From NCBI RefSeq assembly GCF_932294415.1, contig NC_065538.1:17645656-17709655 (forward strand): a DNA stretch of 64,000 nucleotides. The letters run 5' to 3'. This stretch comes from Quercus robur. Lineage: Eukaryota; Streptophyta; Magnoliopsida; Fagales; Fagaceae. The notes under the pieces are model-generated. The model saw only the letters and a list, made by a program, of their open reading frames with translations, did no database searches and had not been told where the DNA came from. Shown here piece by piece: positions 46,861 to 59,999 of the stretch (the first letter of the stretch is position 1; the number at the start of each line of letters is the position of its first letter). Made by a program: the position numbers and the translations under genes.

Positions 46861-48470
46861 ACTTCCACTAATGTTGGTTTCATAAAAGTAGTATCCAAAC
46901 ATTACCTCCCATGCCCTCACTCTTCCAGTTGGGATGTTGTTCCAAGATGTTTCTAATATCTTCTTCCACCTGGTGGTTGCTTCCCATGCTTGCCACAGAA
47001 CACATTAGCCTTGAGACAAGAAACAAGCATATGACATTGATTAAAAAGCCAATATATATATATATATATATATTTGTATTTATATATTTAATGTAATAGC
47101 CAAGAGCATTCAAAAATATGGATAAGAGATTACATAAAGATTTTGCTGGCCGATTACCTTGGTTGCTTTTTATGTGTCACCAAATAGACTTGCCTCTACA
47201 GAACTCCAGCATTTGAAGTCAGGATTGTTTTTGCTGCATCTTTGAAATGATAACGGAGCTTTGTAGTCAGAAATTTACTCACAATGTTTGAGGCCCAAGG
47301 GAACACAACATTTTACATGATGTCTAGCCAGAATGAGGGCAAAGTATTCATTGACCCTTAATAGGTTGGAAAGTTCCTTAATATGGATCAAAAAGAAAAT
47401 GCAGCAACATCATGGAAAGAGAAGAATAAAAAGTTAACGGTAGGAAAATTAGAATTGAGGTACCCATATCAAAGGCAAGAGTTATATGGTTTCAATAGCT
47501 ATATCTTTTGCTCATTTTGATGACAAATTTGGATTTTTTTTTTCTTTTACTTGGTCCAATCTTCTCTTGTCCACCTTTTATTAAGCCATTCCAGGATTAG
47601 GAAATTATGGATGGTAACAAAAGGTAGGAAATTTTTTTATAAAAAAATTAGCATTTACCAGTCTCTTTTGCATGGGATGTTTTATCCAAACACATCACAG
47701 TTCCCAACTCACCCTGCTTAATGAACAAGAAGTAAGAATGAGAGAGTTAATGGATAAGAATTTTTTTTCTTTTTTTTTTTGGGGGGGGCGGCGGGGGGGG
47801 GGGGGGGGGGGTCACTAAAGGGGCATTCTAGTTTCACTTCTAGGATTATAGATAACAAAGTTACGTCGAGCAATATTTTTGGCCTAAATACCATTTTCAT
47901 TACCCTTTCTCAACTATACAATTTTTATAACAAAAAAATTAGAAGGGCTAGTTGCTTCTTTACGACTAAAATTCTTCTCCTGCTAGAAACTGTAAAATGT
48001 TCCAACTCATAATTGCTTAAAAGGAATGGACATAAGAACACATCCTATTTTTCAAGAAATTTGTTGGAAAGCGTAAGCGAAAACAAAGAACATAAAAAAA
48101 AGAATTCATTTCACGTGTACCTATTTCTTAACTAGAAACAATCATACAATGTAGTTATATGGCTTTCTGCTAAGAAAATCAATTAACTAACTCATGCAAG
48201 AAATAAAGGAAAATTTATGGAGCATGTTTGACTATTTTGATTGTTTGAAAATCTGGAAGTACCTTAAATAAATGTGTGATCAAACAAGAGAGCTATGGCA
48301 CCAAAAAAGAGGTGCAAAAAGAAAGATGGAAAAGAAATCACACTTTGCCTCAACCAGAAATGGAGAGAGAGGGAGTAGTTACAAAGTACATTTATCTTCT
48401 ACATTTTGTAATCATCTGTATCATGAAGGAAATAAACGAAAACTAATGAGGCAACTCTAGGAGTGAAAGA
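46861..48470 (-). other. Unit 2 of the segmental repeat; exon-like pieces, unrecognised
   Basis: Bases 46905-47060 resemble 48590-48730 (ataatatcttcttc, gagacaagaaac / aagacaagaaact) and 48190-48460 resemble 50640-50905 (tatcatgaaggaaataaac). A minus-strand piece reads MGSNHQVEEDIRNILEQHP and could be coding. A (TA)n run lies at about 47052-47072, and a T/G/C homopolymer block at 47761-47811. Confidence 0.35.
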
Positions 48471-49650
48471 CATGATGAGATTGAGGCAGTAAAGACCAAA
48501 GAAGTCATAAGAATCTAGTAGAAAACACTATTCATTCAAGGATATAGGATTACTAAGAAAACAAGACACCACTGATGGCTACTTTATCTAGCTAACAAAG
48601 CCAAGGCATTGATAATATCTTCTTCTCTACTCCAGGCAATCAATTTCATTCTCCAATTCATCCATGCCAGGAAATACTTCAGACTTTAAGACAAGAAACT
48701 AACAAACGGCATTCATTTGAAACTTGATTAATAGCAAGCACCCAACCCTACAAAAAGGAAAACTGGATAATTCCAAGTGCTCAAAATTAAAGATAGAAGA
48801 CTACCTGAGATGCAGCGATCAGTTAACTGGTTTACTCTTAATGGATCAACACCCCTTTTTCTTTCTTTGTAAGAAACAGAAAAGGTTGCAATCTTGATAT
48901 TTGCTAATGTTTTGATCTTATCTGTAGCAGAATGAAACAAAAACCACATAAAATAGAATTAAAACAACAATAACAAGAGCAGTTTCATAAGATGAGAATC
49001 CCCCTGTATTATCTCCATTAACATACAATCTGATCAATTTCCATTTTATTTAATTCCCCAATAATACTAGAATTTTTTTTGCAAATAGTTGGTCCTCATA
49101 TGGGAAAATTTATCTACTATACTAAAGAAACAAAATGCAAACCTTCAAAGTAAGGCTGATAAGAGGAAGAAATCAGACAATGCTAAGGCTACAATGAAGC
49201 ATTTGGAAAAGGCCAATCTTTTAGATCATTATCACTTTGTAACATTCAAAAACTAGGAACTTCTAGTAAAAAGATGTGTACAAAAGCTACCTGTAGCACA
49301 CGACACCATTCTCTATGTGTACAACTTCAAACATGGGCTTAATGAGTCTCGTTTACGGTATGTAAACAACAAAGACCTTTTTCAGTGGCCTGAATTATGA
49401 GTGGCAACCAGATTTTGATTATATGAGATTTAAACATATGATTTCATTAGGAGATAAGGTAAATGTGATCTAAAACCCACCACAAATTATTCAAAGCATC
49501 CCAGACTTCCAATTTGTTTTTATCAATGGTTTTAGGAAGTCCATCCATAACAACTTTGATAGCACACCTTCTAGTTTCCTGCAAAGAAGAGTGCTCTTTT
49601 ACGCAAGTTTCAAATTTTTACTTATCATTTTGCAGAAGCTTCTTAGTATT

Positions 49651-49688
<38 letters not shown>

Positions 49689-50785
49689 CAACTTGGATGT
49701 CTCCATTGGAAACACCATGAGATGTTTAGCTAAAAGGCTCTTAATATTACACAACCCAGTCCTAACAAAATCAGGGATCTTAAAATGATCCAATTTTACC
49801 TCCACAGCACAACAAACTAATATTTGTGTTGAATCAAATTGCAATACCTCATATTAATATCACAGAAGTTCTTTCCAGGTCCCATCTACTCCAAGAAAGT
49901 ACAACTGCTAAGATGCAAGAGTTAACAATTACTTAACATATAAATTGGAGCTGTTTCCCAAGGCAAAGACAACTATGTAAATTCAAATCTTAAAGTTTAA
50001 TGTCAAACATTTTGCAACATGCTCTGCTCCTGAATTCTGCAGACAGCTTTGGAGATGCAACTGTCCCCTCGCGATGTCCCAATCATGGTGCCAAAATCTT
50101 TTGCATGACCATTCCCTCTTGTGCAAGATGTGCTTTCCCAAATTACACATAGTTTGGAGTTCACCCTACACAATAAAACAAGATGACAGAATGATAGAAT
50201 GAAACACAAAGCATGAGCTGAGACAATTTTGTCAAGCTTTGCAACTGAGATTATTATGTGGTACCAAACGTGAACTCTAGTGAAACTTCTAGAATTACTA
50301 CCCCTTAAAAATGAAAATAAAAGATAAAAACTAAAAAGCATATCTAGCAATGGATTTTTTTTTTTATTTATTATTATTAGTCATATCTAAGCAATGGATT
50401 TTGGACACATATCCTTTCTTATTGTACTTTTCCTCACAAAATTTGTAATCAGAAAAAATGATGGCCAACTGTCTTTTTACAAAACTAAATTCTCTGCTTT
50501 GAAACTACTCAATCTTTAAAGTAAAGGAAAATTGATCAGGAGAAAGAATTGACATAAGATCACAACCCATTTGGAAAAAAAAAAAAAAAAAAAATGTAAC
50601 ATTTGGGGAAAATACAAACTCAGAAGGAAAAAAAAAAAGGAGGTGGGGGGGTATATGAAGCATGATTAAACAGTTCTTGATTTTATTAGAAAGTTGAAAG
50701 CCCCCATATATGAATGTGTGATAAAAGACATGATGACAAGTGAAAGAATTAAGGCAAGAAGTTATAATTTGCCTCAGCCAAAAGC

Positions 50786-50829
<44 letters not shown>

Positions 50830-50905
50830 TACATCAATTTGTAGTGTTTCTGTAATTACCTATATCATGAAGGAAATAAACCATAACCATAGAGGAAACT
50901 TGTTG
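48471..50905 (-). other. Unit 3 of the segmental repeat, unrecognised
   Basis: It aligns in blocks with units 1 and 2 as given there. A minus-strand piece near 50085-50165 has the same layout as 45480-45560 but with a shifted frame. Microsatellites are (TA)n at about 49656-49684 and (GA)n at 50781-50830. The right end stops abruptly against Athila-like gag at about 50906. Confidence 0.35.
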
Positions 50906-50906
50906 A

Positions 50907-52227
50907 GTGAGGATAAAAGGGCAATATGCAATTAATGGTTCTTCTAGTTCTACTCATGGACAAGAACATGTTCAGTCTATTACTACCCTTAGGTCTGGTA
51001 AGCAAGTTGATAATCAAGTGAAAATGCCTGAAGTGGAGGATGATGAAAATATTGTGTTAAAGGAAAAAGGAATTCATAGTTCACATGATGATCATAGAGA
51101 AAAGAAGGGCAACCCACCCTCCATTCCAATTCAGGATCTTAGTTCTCCTCGTGATAAGAGGTTTGTTCCTAAAGCTCCATTTCCTTAAAGTTTAATCAGT
51201 CCTTACAAAAGTGCACAATTTGGAGATATTTTAGAGGTTTTTAAGCAAGTGCAAATAAACATTCCATTTCTTAATGCAATTCAGCAAGTTCCTGCTTATG
51301 CCAAGTTTCTAAAAGATCTTATGACAATGAAGAGAAAGACAAATGTCCCTAAAAAGGCATTTTTGACCGAGCAAGTCAGTTCAATCATTCAGAATAAATA
51401 TCCAGTGAAATGTAAGGACCCAGGTTTCATGCAAGATTGGGGATCATCTCATTGAGCGAGCTTTGCTAGATTTGGCGGCAAGTGTGAACTTATTGCCATA
51501 TTCAGTATACTTATAGCTAGGTTTGGGGGAGTTAAAACCAACAATCATGACACTTCAATTAGCTGATAGGTCTGTGAAAATCCCTAGAGGTATTGTTGAG
51601 GATGTGCTGATTAAGGTGGATGCATTCTATTTTCCTGTTGATTTTGTTGTGTTAGACACTGAGCCTGCTCTAAATGCCAGTACACAAATCCATGTCATTT
51701 TGGGTTGCCCTTTCTTAGCCACATCCAATGCTTTGATCAATTGTCAGAGTGGTGTGATGAAGATTTCTTTTGGGAATATGACTGTTGAGCTTAATATTTT
51801 TGACATAAGTAAGCAAGTACTAGACAATGAGGATATATGAGAGGTTAACATGATTGGGAGCCTAGTTCATGACACTTTCCTACAATCAAGTTGTGAGGAT
51901 CCCCTAAAGGCTTGCTTAACCCTTTTTTATTGCAATTTGGATATTGAAAAATCAATTGAAGAGGCCAATGCATTGTTAGATTCTGTTCCTCCCTTAAGTA
52001 CTAATAGATGGCAACCAAAAGTGATCCCTCTTCCACTTTCTTCATCCCCATTCCCATCTATTGTAGAACCACCAAAGTTGGATGACTTTTGTGAACACCA
52101 ATTGATAAGTATACTTCAAGAGCATAAGGAAGCTATAGGTTGGAAAATTGCTGATATTAAGGGTATTAGTGCTTCTGTGGTTATGCAAAGAATTCACTTG
52201 GAAGACACTGCAAAAGCTTCTTAACAT
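50907..52227 (+). pseudogene. Athila-like Gypsy gag C-terminus, protease and connecting region, broken
   Basis: The first frame has ITTLRSGKQVDNQV, the hallmark junction after gag in Athila/Tat-type Gypsy elements. The next frame has QINIPFLNAIQQVPAYAKF, also family-typical. A retropepsin-like domain follows with ADRSVKIPRGIVEDVLIKVD and ILGCPFLAT, then the linker to reverse transcriptase (ISILQEHKEAIGWKIADIKG). Breaks are TAA at 51186-51188 (CAA expected), a frameshift near 51430, TAG at 51514-51516 (CAG expected), TGA at 51838-51840 and TAA at 52222-52224. The protease catalytic triad position reads DLAAS where relatives have DLGAS. The 5' gag, reverse transcriptase and integrase are missing, so the element is dead. 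Confidence 0.82.
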
Positions 52228-54335
52228 GTTTTTGACCCAGGTAAGTTACAATATCGTTGGACTAGTCCATTCATAATATGAATTATTTATCTCCATGGTG
52301 TTGTTAGGGTTTGGATGGTCCTGTTTATCAGGATTGATCTCCAGTTGTGTTAAATCTTTTTGCAAAAAAAAAAAAAAAAAAAAAACTTGTTTATTTTCTG
52401 ATTTTAGATTAATCTTTGTGTTTATTTTTTTGTTTCATTTTATTTTCTTTTGTTCTAGCTGATATTTGACAGAAATTAAAATTTATAACAATCAGCTTGA
52501 TCAAGGTACGTCTCCTCCTTCTCCTTACCGTACTTGTTTCTACTTGATTTTCTCATGTTGCATATTCATATTTTGCTCTCTTTTCATTCAAGACATATAT
52601 TTGAGAGTATCATTTTTAACATTGAGGACAATGTTTCGCTTAGGTTTGGGGGGGATTTATATAGATTTCTATCTTTTTGTTTTGTTTTGTTTTGTTTTGT
52701 TGTATTAAAATATATATATATATATATATATATATTCTTTTGCCTAGCTTGAGGTTTATGTTTTGAGTTTGTTATACTACTCTTGCTTAAAGAATTTCAT
52801 TGCTTTCATGCTCCATTCATTGCACATGCACGTAGCCACTCAGACATAACTTGTTGTTGAAGGATAAAAATGATTAGAAAATCTTGATGATAACAATGTG
52901 GAGACTATAACCCCTGTGAGTTTTGAGCCAATCATTATTTTTGGAGGGTTATTTTTTCTAGTCTTAAAGTTCATTTGTAAGTGCGTAACATGTTTTCCTT
53001 GTTGTAGTCTCATTATTCTTTCTTTTGGCCAAGAAAAAAATAATTTAATTTTATGCCACACTTGAATCTTTTGAAGTCATTGATGTTGAATGAACTATAC
53101 TAGTCTTTGAGAGATGAGATTAGGCCATTTTTGTCTACTTTGAGCCATATATGTGTTTTTCTTTTTTGATACATTATCGCTAGTCACCCCATTGAGCCTT
53201 TTAATTAGCCTTTCTTTCTTAAAGCCCTTATCCATAGTGTTTCAAGATTGAATTTGATCAGTTTGTTTCAATGTGGTGGTTTGTACAAGAATTCAAAGAA
53301 GAAAGAAAAGAGAATTCAAAGAAAGAAAAAAAAATTCAAAGAAAAAAAGAAAAAGAATTGAAAAAAAGAAGAAGAAGAAGAAGAAGGAAAGTGTCAAAAA
53401 GAAGAAAATAAAAAGGGTTCTCATCAAATTTTGAGAAGTGAAATGTAAGGAAGGAGTACTGCTTTGAAGAAGAAGAGTTAAAAAGAAAAAATTGTTGAAT
53501 GGAAATTCCAAAAAGAGTTGACATTCCGACAAATCTTGAAAACACTTCTTATTATTTACCTTCACCCATTTTTATTTCATTCACTTTGCTTTTACCCTAT
53601 ATTACGTCCTAATAAAGTCCTTATTTGATCTTGAGATTGTGTAGTTTAGATATTGATATGATTGAGAAGAAAAAGGTGTGGTATGAATATTTTTGGCATC
53701 CTTTCATGAGACTACTTGTTCTTTCTTGATTAAGCGTTTTTCATATGATTTATATGTGAGGTGTTTGATTTTGCTTACGGTATTCCGCTCACATATATTG
53801 TTGAGAGTGCTACACCCCATTTCAAAGTGATTTCATTTGTTGAGTGATAACACTAGAAAGATTTGAGTTGAAGCATGCTTTCAAATAGAGATTCGAGTCA
53901 AGTTTATTCTAAAACTAAGAGTGTGTTTGGGTTGGCTACCACTTTTCACTCACATTGAGTTTTGATGGCATGAGAAATTTCTTTAGCATATGCAGTGTTT
54001 TTGAACTTGAACTAATCCTCTTTGCAAAAGGCAATTGAAAAAAAAAATGATTTTATTTGTTTTGTTTATTTATTTATTTATTTGTTTTTTTTTTAGTATT
54101 CATTCTCAGAATTTTGTGGGTATATTCCCTGCAAACCCTCACAAGACTATAACTCGTCCACTAGTGCAAGCTAGGGGTTTAAAGGCTTGTTGCATACGCT
54201 AAATGCAATCGAAAATTCCAGCAAAAGTGGATTAGTTAGGATTTCCTTTTTCTTTGTTTTTAATTTCTTTGTTTTGTTTTACTCTTTATCTGTTTTGCTC
54301 GAGGACTAGCAAAATGTAGGTTTGGGGATATTTGA
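52228..54335 (+). other. 3' non-coding part of the Athila-like element
   Basis: No gene seen. It runs from the truncated pol to the LTR and ends in a purine tract (gtaggtttgggg, about 54316-54327). It holds an A run (52364-52384), a (ttttg)n block near 52676-52700, a (TA)n run at about 52710-52734 and an aag-rich stretch at 53295-53480. Confidence 0.55.
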
Positions 54336-55780
54336 TGTGCATGAAATATATACCATAAAGTACTCACATATCTACATATTTAGCCTTACTTTTATGTTAT
54401 TTTGTGACTGATTATATAATATCTTTGTGTTGTAGGTAACAAGGGCTTTACATGCAAAGTGGGGCTAGGCCAATTGATTCAAGCCAACTTACATCCAGCC
54501 AAGAATGAATTCAAGAAAAGACCAACCCAATTAAATTTAAGTCCAATTGGAGTAAGGAATCAAAGGAAATTTGCACCAAATCTAAGTCTAATTCGGATTA
54601 GGATTCCAGACTGCACATCAGTTAGTATTTTTGTCATAACATTCGGCTCAGATGTCCAATCGAGATGATTCAAGTTGGGCTGGAACGTTAACTTAAAGGG
54701 ATACAACTTTGTAGTTTACCAAAATTCCAAATTCTGACATTAAATGGGTCAAAACCGTTGGTTAAGTGAAGCCTAAAAATCTGGGATTTTCTCCAAATGG
54801 AAATTCAACTTGTAAGAGGAGACCTTGGCCTATTTAAAGGCTCTTTAAGGCAAAATTCAGGAGGCTAAGGCTAGTGCTAGGGCTGGGGGCTGTACATAGA
54901 AAGTGCGGCTACTTCTTTGCTTTTCTTCCATGACAGTTAGTTTTATTTTATTTGTCTAGTTTAATGTTTAGTATTTTATTTTTGTGTTTTAGTTCAATTA
55001 CTATGAGTAGCTAAATTTATAATTAGGGTTGAGGATGAAACCTTGTTAACGATTATTAGTAATATTTATGTGATTTGATTTTTCCCACAATAATTGTTCT
55101 TTAATGATTTAAATTGTTCTTGCTTCATATCAATTGACTAAGATGGGATTCTAGATATGAGTTCAATCATGTTTTTCTCATGATTTAGGATTTGTCTTAA
55201 TTAATTGAATGCTTGGTTTATTAATTCTTGATTATAAAATTGGATATCGCTTGTGATTTGTCTGTCAATAGATACAATTTATGATTTGATTTTTAGAATT
55301 GGATATATCTTGTGATTTTTTTGGCTATGGATACAATTGATGATTTGATTCTATACTTAAGAAGCGACGAAGAACATGATTTTGATTTTTAAAATAAGGA
55401 ATTTAATGATGATATTTTCCATGATAGCAAGATTGATTTCTAGATAATCATGCAGTGGTTGGGAAAAATTAATGATCATAAATATATATTGATATGATTT
55501 ACAAGGCGGATTTCAAAACCTTAATTCCTTTCTCTTGATTGTTTACATCTTTTTATTGCTTTATATCTTTTGCTTAATTTAACTATTTGCTTAGTTTTAT
55601 TATTTGTTTCGTATATTTAATTGCAGACAACCAATTTTTATTAAACTAGATTAGGATTAATTAGGTTAAGGTTTAATTAATTTTCCTACGTTCATACAAG
55701 TCTCTGTGGGTTCGATCTCGTTCTTGTCTAACTATACTTTGGTACGATTCGTACACTTGCGAGTACTCTAAAATTTCACA
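54336..55780 (+). repeat. 3' LTR of the Athila-like element
   Basis: Starts tgtgcatgaaatatata after the purine tract and ends aaaatttcaca, giving matching tgtg...caca ends. The terminal part (ctctgtgggttcgatctcg then ttgtctaacta and acacttgcgagtactct) is the usual 3' border of Athila LTRs before the primer-binding site. There is no second LTR in the window. The right edge meets the minus-strand Gypsy pseudogene directly. Confidence 0.65.
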
Positions 55781-58480
55781 AGCATTTTTCAACCCAAAGG
55801 ACATCACTTTGTAGTGATAGTTTTCAATTGGAGTGGCAAAAGCTGTCTTTTCCTGATCGTCCGGGGCTAGCGGTATTTGGTGGTATCCCTAGAAGGCATC
55901 TAGGAAGCTCATTCAAGGATGGCCCACGGTCGCATCTACCAATTGGTCTATCCGAGGCAGGGGGAAAGGATCCTTTGGACAAGCTTTATTCAGGTCTGTG
56001 AAATCTACACATACTCGCGACTTCCCACTTTTCTTTTTTACTACCACGGTGTTAGCTAGCCATTCAGGGTAGAAAACTTCCTTGATAGCCCCTGTCTGTT
56101 GAAGCTTCATAACTTCCTCTTTGACAGCCTCAGAATGATCTTTAGACGAGCACTGAGGAGGTTGTTTTTTGGGGGTGACAGATGGGTTGACATTCAAATG
56201 GTGGCAAATGAAGTTTAGGTCCACCCCCGGAGCTTTGTAAGCACTCCACACGAACACATCAACATTCCCTCTAAGGAAACCAATTAGCTCTTCCCTCTCT
56301 TGAGGAGGCAGTTGGGAACTGACTTGAAAGAACTTCTCTAGATCGTCGCCGATAATAACCTTTTCTAGGACTTCACACTTTGCTTCCTCGGTTGATCCAT
56401 TATTGGGCGATGCCAGAGTTTTTGATTGCTATAAGCCCCTTTCAACAGAGGCCGACGACTCAGCTTCCGACCGATGTAAGATAGCAGCTACCATGCACTG
56501 CCTGGCCATGGACTGACTCCCCACAATTTCTTTAACCTAGCCATCCGACGGATATTTTACCTTTTGGTGTAGGGTAGAAAAGACGGCTCCTAAGGCATGA
56601 AGCTAAGGTTTGGCCACAATAGCTGTGTAGGGTGAATAGGTGTCTACCACAATGAAATCCACTTCCATCACTTTTGAACCGGTTTGTATGGGTAGTCTAA
56701 TCTGACCCCTTGGGGTAACAGTCTTCCCCTCGAAGCTTACCAGAGGGGAATCATAGGCAGTTAGATCCTCGGGTTTTAAATTCAGCCTCTTGTACAGGTC
56801 GGGGTACATAATCTCGACAACACTGCCCTGGTCCACCAACACCCTCTTCACGTCATATCCTCCTATTCTAAGTGTGACCACCAAAGCATCATCATAGGGT
56901 TGAGTGGTTCCAATCTTATCCTAATCCAAGAAGCCTAGAACTGGTTGGATATCTATTCTGGCTCTTTTTGGTTTCGAATTGGAGTCCTCGGCAGGCAGCC
57001 AAGTCACAGACATAACTTTAGAAGGACAGGATCCGGTTCTTCCTGGAGCAACAAAGATGACATTGATCGTTCCTAAAGGAGGTCTTAAAGAAGCATCCCT
57101 TCGAGGATCCGAACTAGTCTGCTCCGCCTGGCCACTGGAATGGTGCAATAGCTGCTTCAATTTTCCTTCTCGGACCAGCTGATCTAAATGGTACCACAAA
57201 TTCCTACAATCCTCCGTAGTGTGTCCTTGGTCTCAATGGTATTGGCAATAAAGGCTCTGGTTGCGCCTTGCGGGGTTTACAGCCAAATTGTTCGACCATC
57301 TGAAGAATGGCTTGTTCTTGATTTTCTCCAAAACCTGATGCACCGGTTCTCAGAACACTGCATTAATCACCTAGTGTTGGCAGACCCTGACTGTCCAACG
57401 CAATCTCTCCGAGATCGGTTATTATTGAACCGGTCCGACCTGAAATCCCTCCTTTCTTGAAGGATAATCTTCGCTTTACCTTTCCCTTGCTGCTGGTCTT
57501 CCTCAACCTTCTTGTACTTATCAATCCGGTCCATGAGTTGGCGCACACTAGTAACAGACTTGCCAGTCAGGGGCTTCCTTAAACCGTGCTCGGTAGGGAG
57601 GCCGACCTTAAAAGTACTGATGGCCACGTCTTCAAAGTCAACATCTATCTCGTTGTACATTTCCCAGTACCTATCCAAGTACGTTTTCAAGGTCTCCCCC
57701 TCTCGCATGGATAAGGACAGTAGTGAGTCCAAGGGCCGAGGTACCCTATTACATATGATAAAAAGATGGCCAAAGGCCTGGGTGAGCTCCTTGAAGGAAT
57801 TTATGGAATTGGCCCTCAAACCATCAAACCATCTCATCGCCACAGGTCTCAAGCTAGAGAGAAATACTTTGCATATCAGAGCTTCATCCTTAGAGTGGAC
57901 AGTCATCCTCGGGTTAAATTGGCTCACATGTTCCACAAGATCCGTTCAACCATTGTAAATGGTGAATGTGGGCCGATGGAATCGCCGAGGAAGTTTCGCC
58001 CCCTCTATCTTGCACGTGAAAGGTGATTTTAAGATTTGATTCAATGCCTTGCTCATGGCGTCATTTCCTAAGCCTTTATGAGGCGGGCTCTTGTTTCTAC
58101 ATTTATGATGGCACTCTTCATCGTAAGAGAAAGTTTCGCTTGGTGGAGTCCTCGACCTTCGTCTATAACTGTCATCCTCCTCATCATTGGAGGATGTATT
58201 GGGACTGGAGGGGGTTTGTTTTCGCTGTGCATGGTGCAGCTTCTTTTTTAAGTTATCTATCTCTAGCTGCATGGCTTTGTTGCTATTTTTCCATTGAGAT
58301 ACATGACTTCCCACTCGAGAATGGCTTCTGCTCGTATGGGAGGTGTGTACACTACCCTCTCGATGTCTTTCTTGATCTCTTTCCTGTTTAAGATTGAGAA
58401 AGTCATCTTGTCATTGAGAGCCCACAGACTCTGCTTGGTGCGGACCTGATCCTACCATATTTAACTGTTACACTCACTAA
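55781..58480 (-). pseudogene. Gypsy gag-protease-reverse transcriptase pseudogene, cut off inside RT
   Basis: On the minus strand the gag starts near 58314 or upstream. The retrotransposon gag domain (about 57936-57500) contains VAMRWFDGL and GETLKTYLDRYWEMYNE. The knuckle region (about 57246-57204) reads CQYH..QGHTTEDC, followed by a protease with VDQGSVVEIMYPDLY (about 56840), and RT motifs VDFTDLNKACPKDPFPLP and FLDAF.GYHQI up to FGLKNA at 55782. Stops include 57946 and 55913 (both CGA to TGA), 57350, 57233, 56921, 56603 (TGG to TAG), 56537, 56429 and 55889 (CAG to TAG), plus a frameshift near 57365. RNase H, integrase and the 3' LTR are absent. This gag-pro type with DQG in the protease is familiar from Tat/Ogre-like plant elements. 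Confidence 0.85.
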
Positions 58481-58492
58481 TGCACCAGTTCT

Positions 58493-58510
58493 CCCCATAA
58501 ACGGCACCAA
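58493..58510 (-). other. Primer-binding site of the minus-strand Gypsy element
   Basis: Read on the minus strand, tggtgccgtttatgggga follows the LTR end after one or two bases, in the position and style of Gypsy primer-binding sites in plants. The tRNA is not assigned. Confidence 0.65.
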
Positions 58511-58511
58511 T

Positions 58512-58790
58512 TGTAGGGACACAGTTTACAGCCCAAGCCCAAAATGTATGGGATCTTGGCCCAATGAGCCCAATACAATAAATTTGTAGAGAGTGGGTCG
58601 AAGAACTAGGTCCTAATGAATTTGACAACGGCTAGTATGGGTTTGGAGGATAATCAAGCAAGAATAAAGAAGGTAAAGCTGAATCACTTCACCGTCCGAG
58701 GAGGTTCAACTTACATAAATTGGTTACAATTGAATACAGGAACAACTTAGATTTCTGCAGTGTTCTCACACACACACACACACACACACA

Positions 58791-58832
<42 letters not shown>

Positions 58833-59345
58833 TTTCTGATCCCCTTTTCATGGAGGATCTTTCACCTTATATATCTCCCTTTGGATCATTTTCATCCTAC
58901 ACTTGTTGATCATCTAAGCCCTTACTTGAGTACCTGTCCTATCAAACACCCTCTTTGGTTTTCTGTAAGTTGTGATAGCTAAGGCAATACTGTTCAAAGG
59001 TCTTCTCCACATAAATGCGGCCAGAAAAATAACTACAGTGCATTTAATGCGGTGGTGGTAACTTTTCCTTAGATATTTTTGGATTCCCTTCCTTCTCATA
59101 TGTTCATAAGGCATGTCCCTATCATTGAAGCTTCTTGAAGGGTCACTCTAATTGCTAGAGTACATACTTGAGCTGCATTCATTATGTCCGAAGAGGAATT
59201 CCTCCTCAGACCACCTTCCATTCGTTTCTTACTCGTGAGACTTTAAATTGGAATTTCTAATAACTATTTGTTCCTCCTCGGATCACCCAACGTTCTCAGA
59301 CAAAGCCCAAGGCCCAATGCATGATTCCGGGCCCTTAACCCTACA
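58512..59345 (-). repeat. 5' LTR of the minus-strand Gypsy element
   Basis: On both ends the sequence is tgtaggg / ccctaca, a 7-bp terminal inverted repeat, and the inner end abuts the primer-binding site. Length is 834 bp. It contains a (CA)n(CT)n microsatellite at about 58766-58831. A decayed relative is at 2930-3311. The outer flank agagt would be one target-duplication copy, but the other end of the element is lost. Confidence 0.85.
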
Positions 59346-59995
59346 AGAGTTTATTGAAAAAGACTATAATATATTCATGGCCCGTTACTTTTTCCAACTG
59401 ACCTCAATGGAAAACTCTTTCAAATTTTAATTTTACAAGCAAATTGTAAAATGTGAATTATAAGAGCCCTTCCATAGAAAATAATTAAATAAAAAATTAT
59501 AAGAGCCCAAAGTGAAAGTACTAGGTTTGAATAAGTTTTTTATTTTTTATTTTTAGATGTTTAAATAATTTCTGATATATTTTTCGTTAATGTATATAAA
59601 CCTACGTAGACAATTTAATATAATTTGAATTCAAAAATAACTTTTTTAATTAAAATTTAGAAATATTCACTTAAAAAAAAAAAAAAAAGAGGACTTGACG
59701 GGATATAATGTGAAATCTATCCTCCTGCATTAAGTCAAAGCATTAGGCAAAGCTTAAAAATGGCAAATTCAAAGTCTTTTTTTTTTTTTTTTTTTTCTTT
59801 TTGCTTGGAGGGAAGGGGGACTTCCATGAAATTGTATTCGTCGATTAGGCGATTGTAATTTTTTAATGTGGGTCATCATAAGTCCTATTTTGTTGGCCGG
59901 AAGGCTCAGTTTGTTAATAGAAATTATAACGTGGCAGCTCTCTTTTGGGCACAATGGGCAAGCTTTTGTAACATTTTTGGGCCTGTACACTAGGG
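59346..59995. other. Intergenic AT-rich DNA
   Basis: No gene seen. Its left part is shared with 25310-26280. An A run lies at 59671-59686 and a T run at about 59777-59796. Confidence 0.6.
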
Positions 59996-59999
59996 ATGG

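Noticed and set aside
53293..53565. Phe-rich 90-codon minus-strand frame
   Set aside because: Low-complexity translation of an aag-rich tract.
54459..54668. 69-codon plus-strand frame
   Set aside because: Lies in the Athila-like LTR and shows no domain.
57512..57958. 148-codon plus-strand frame
   Set aside because: Antisense to the Gypsy gag domain.
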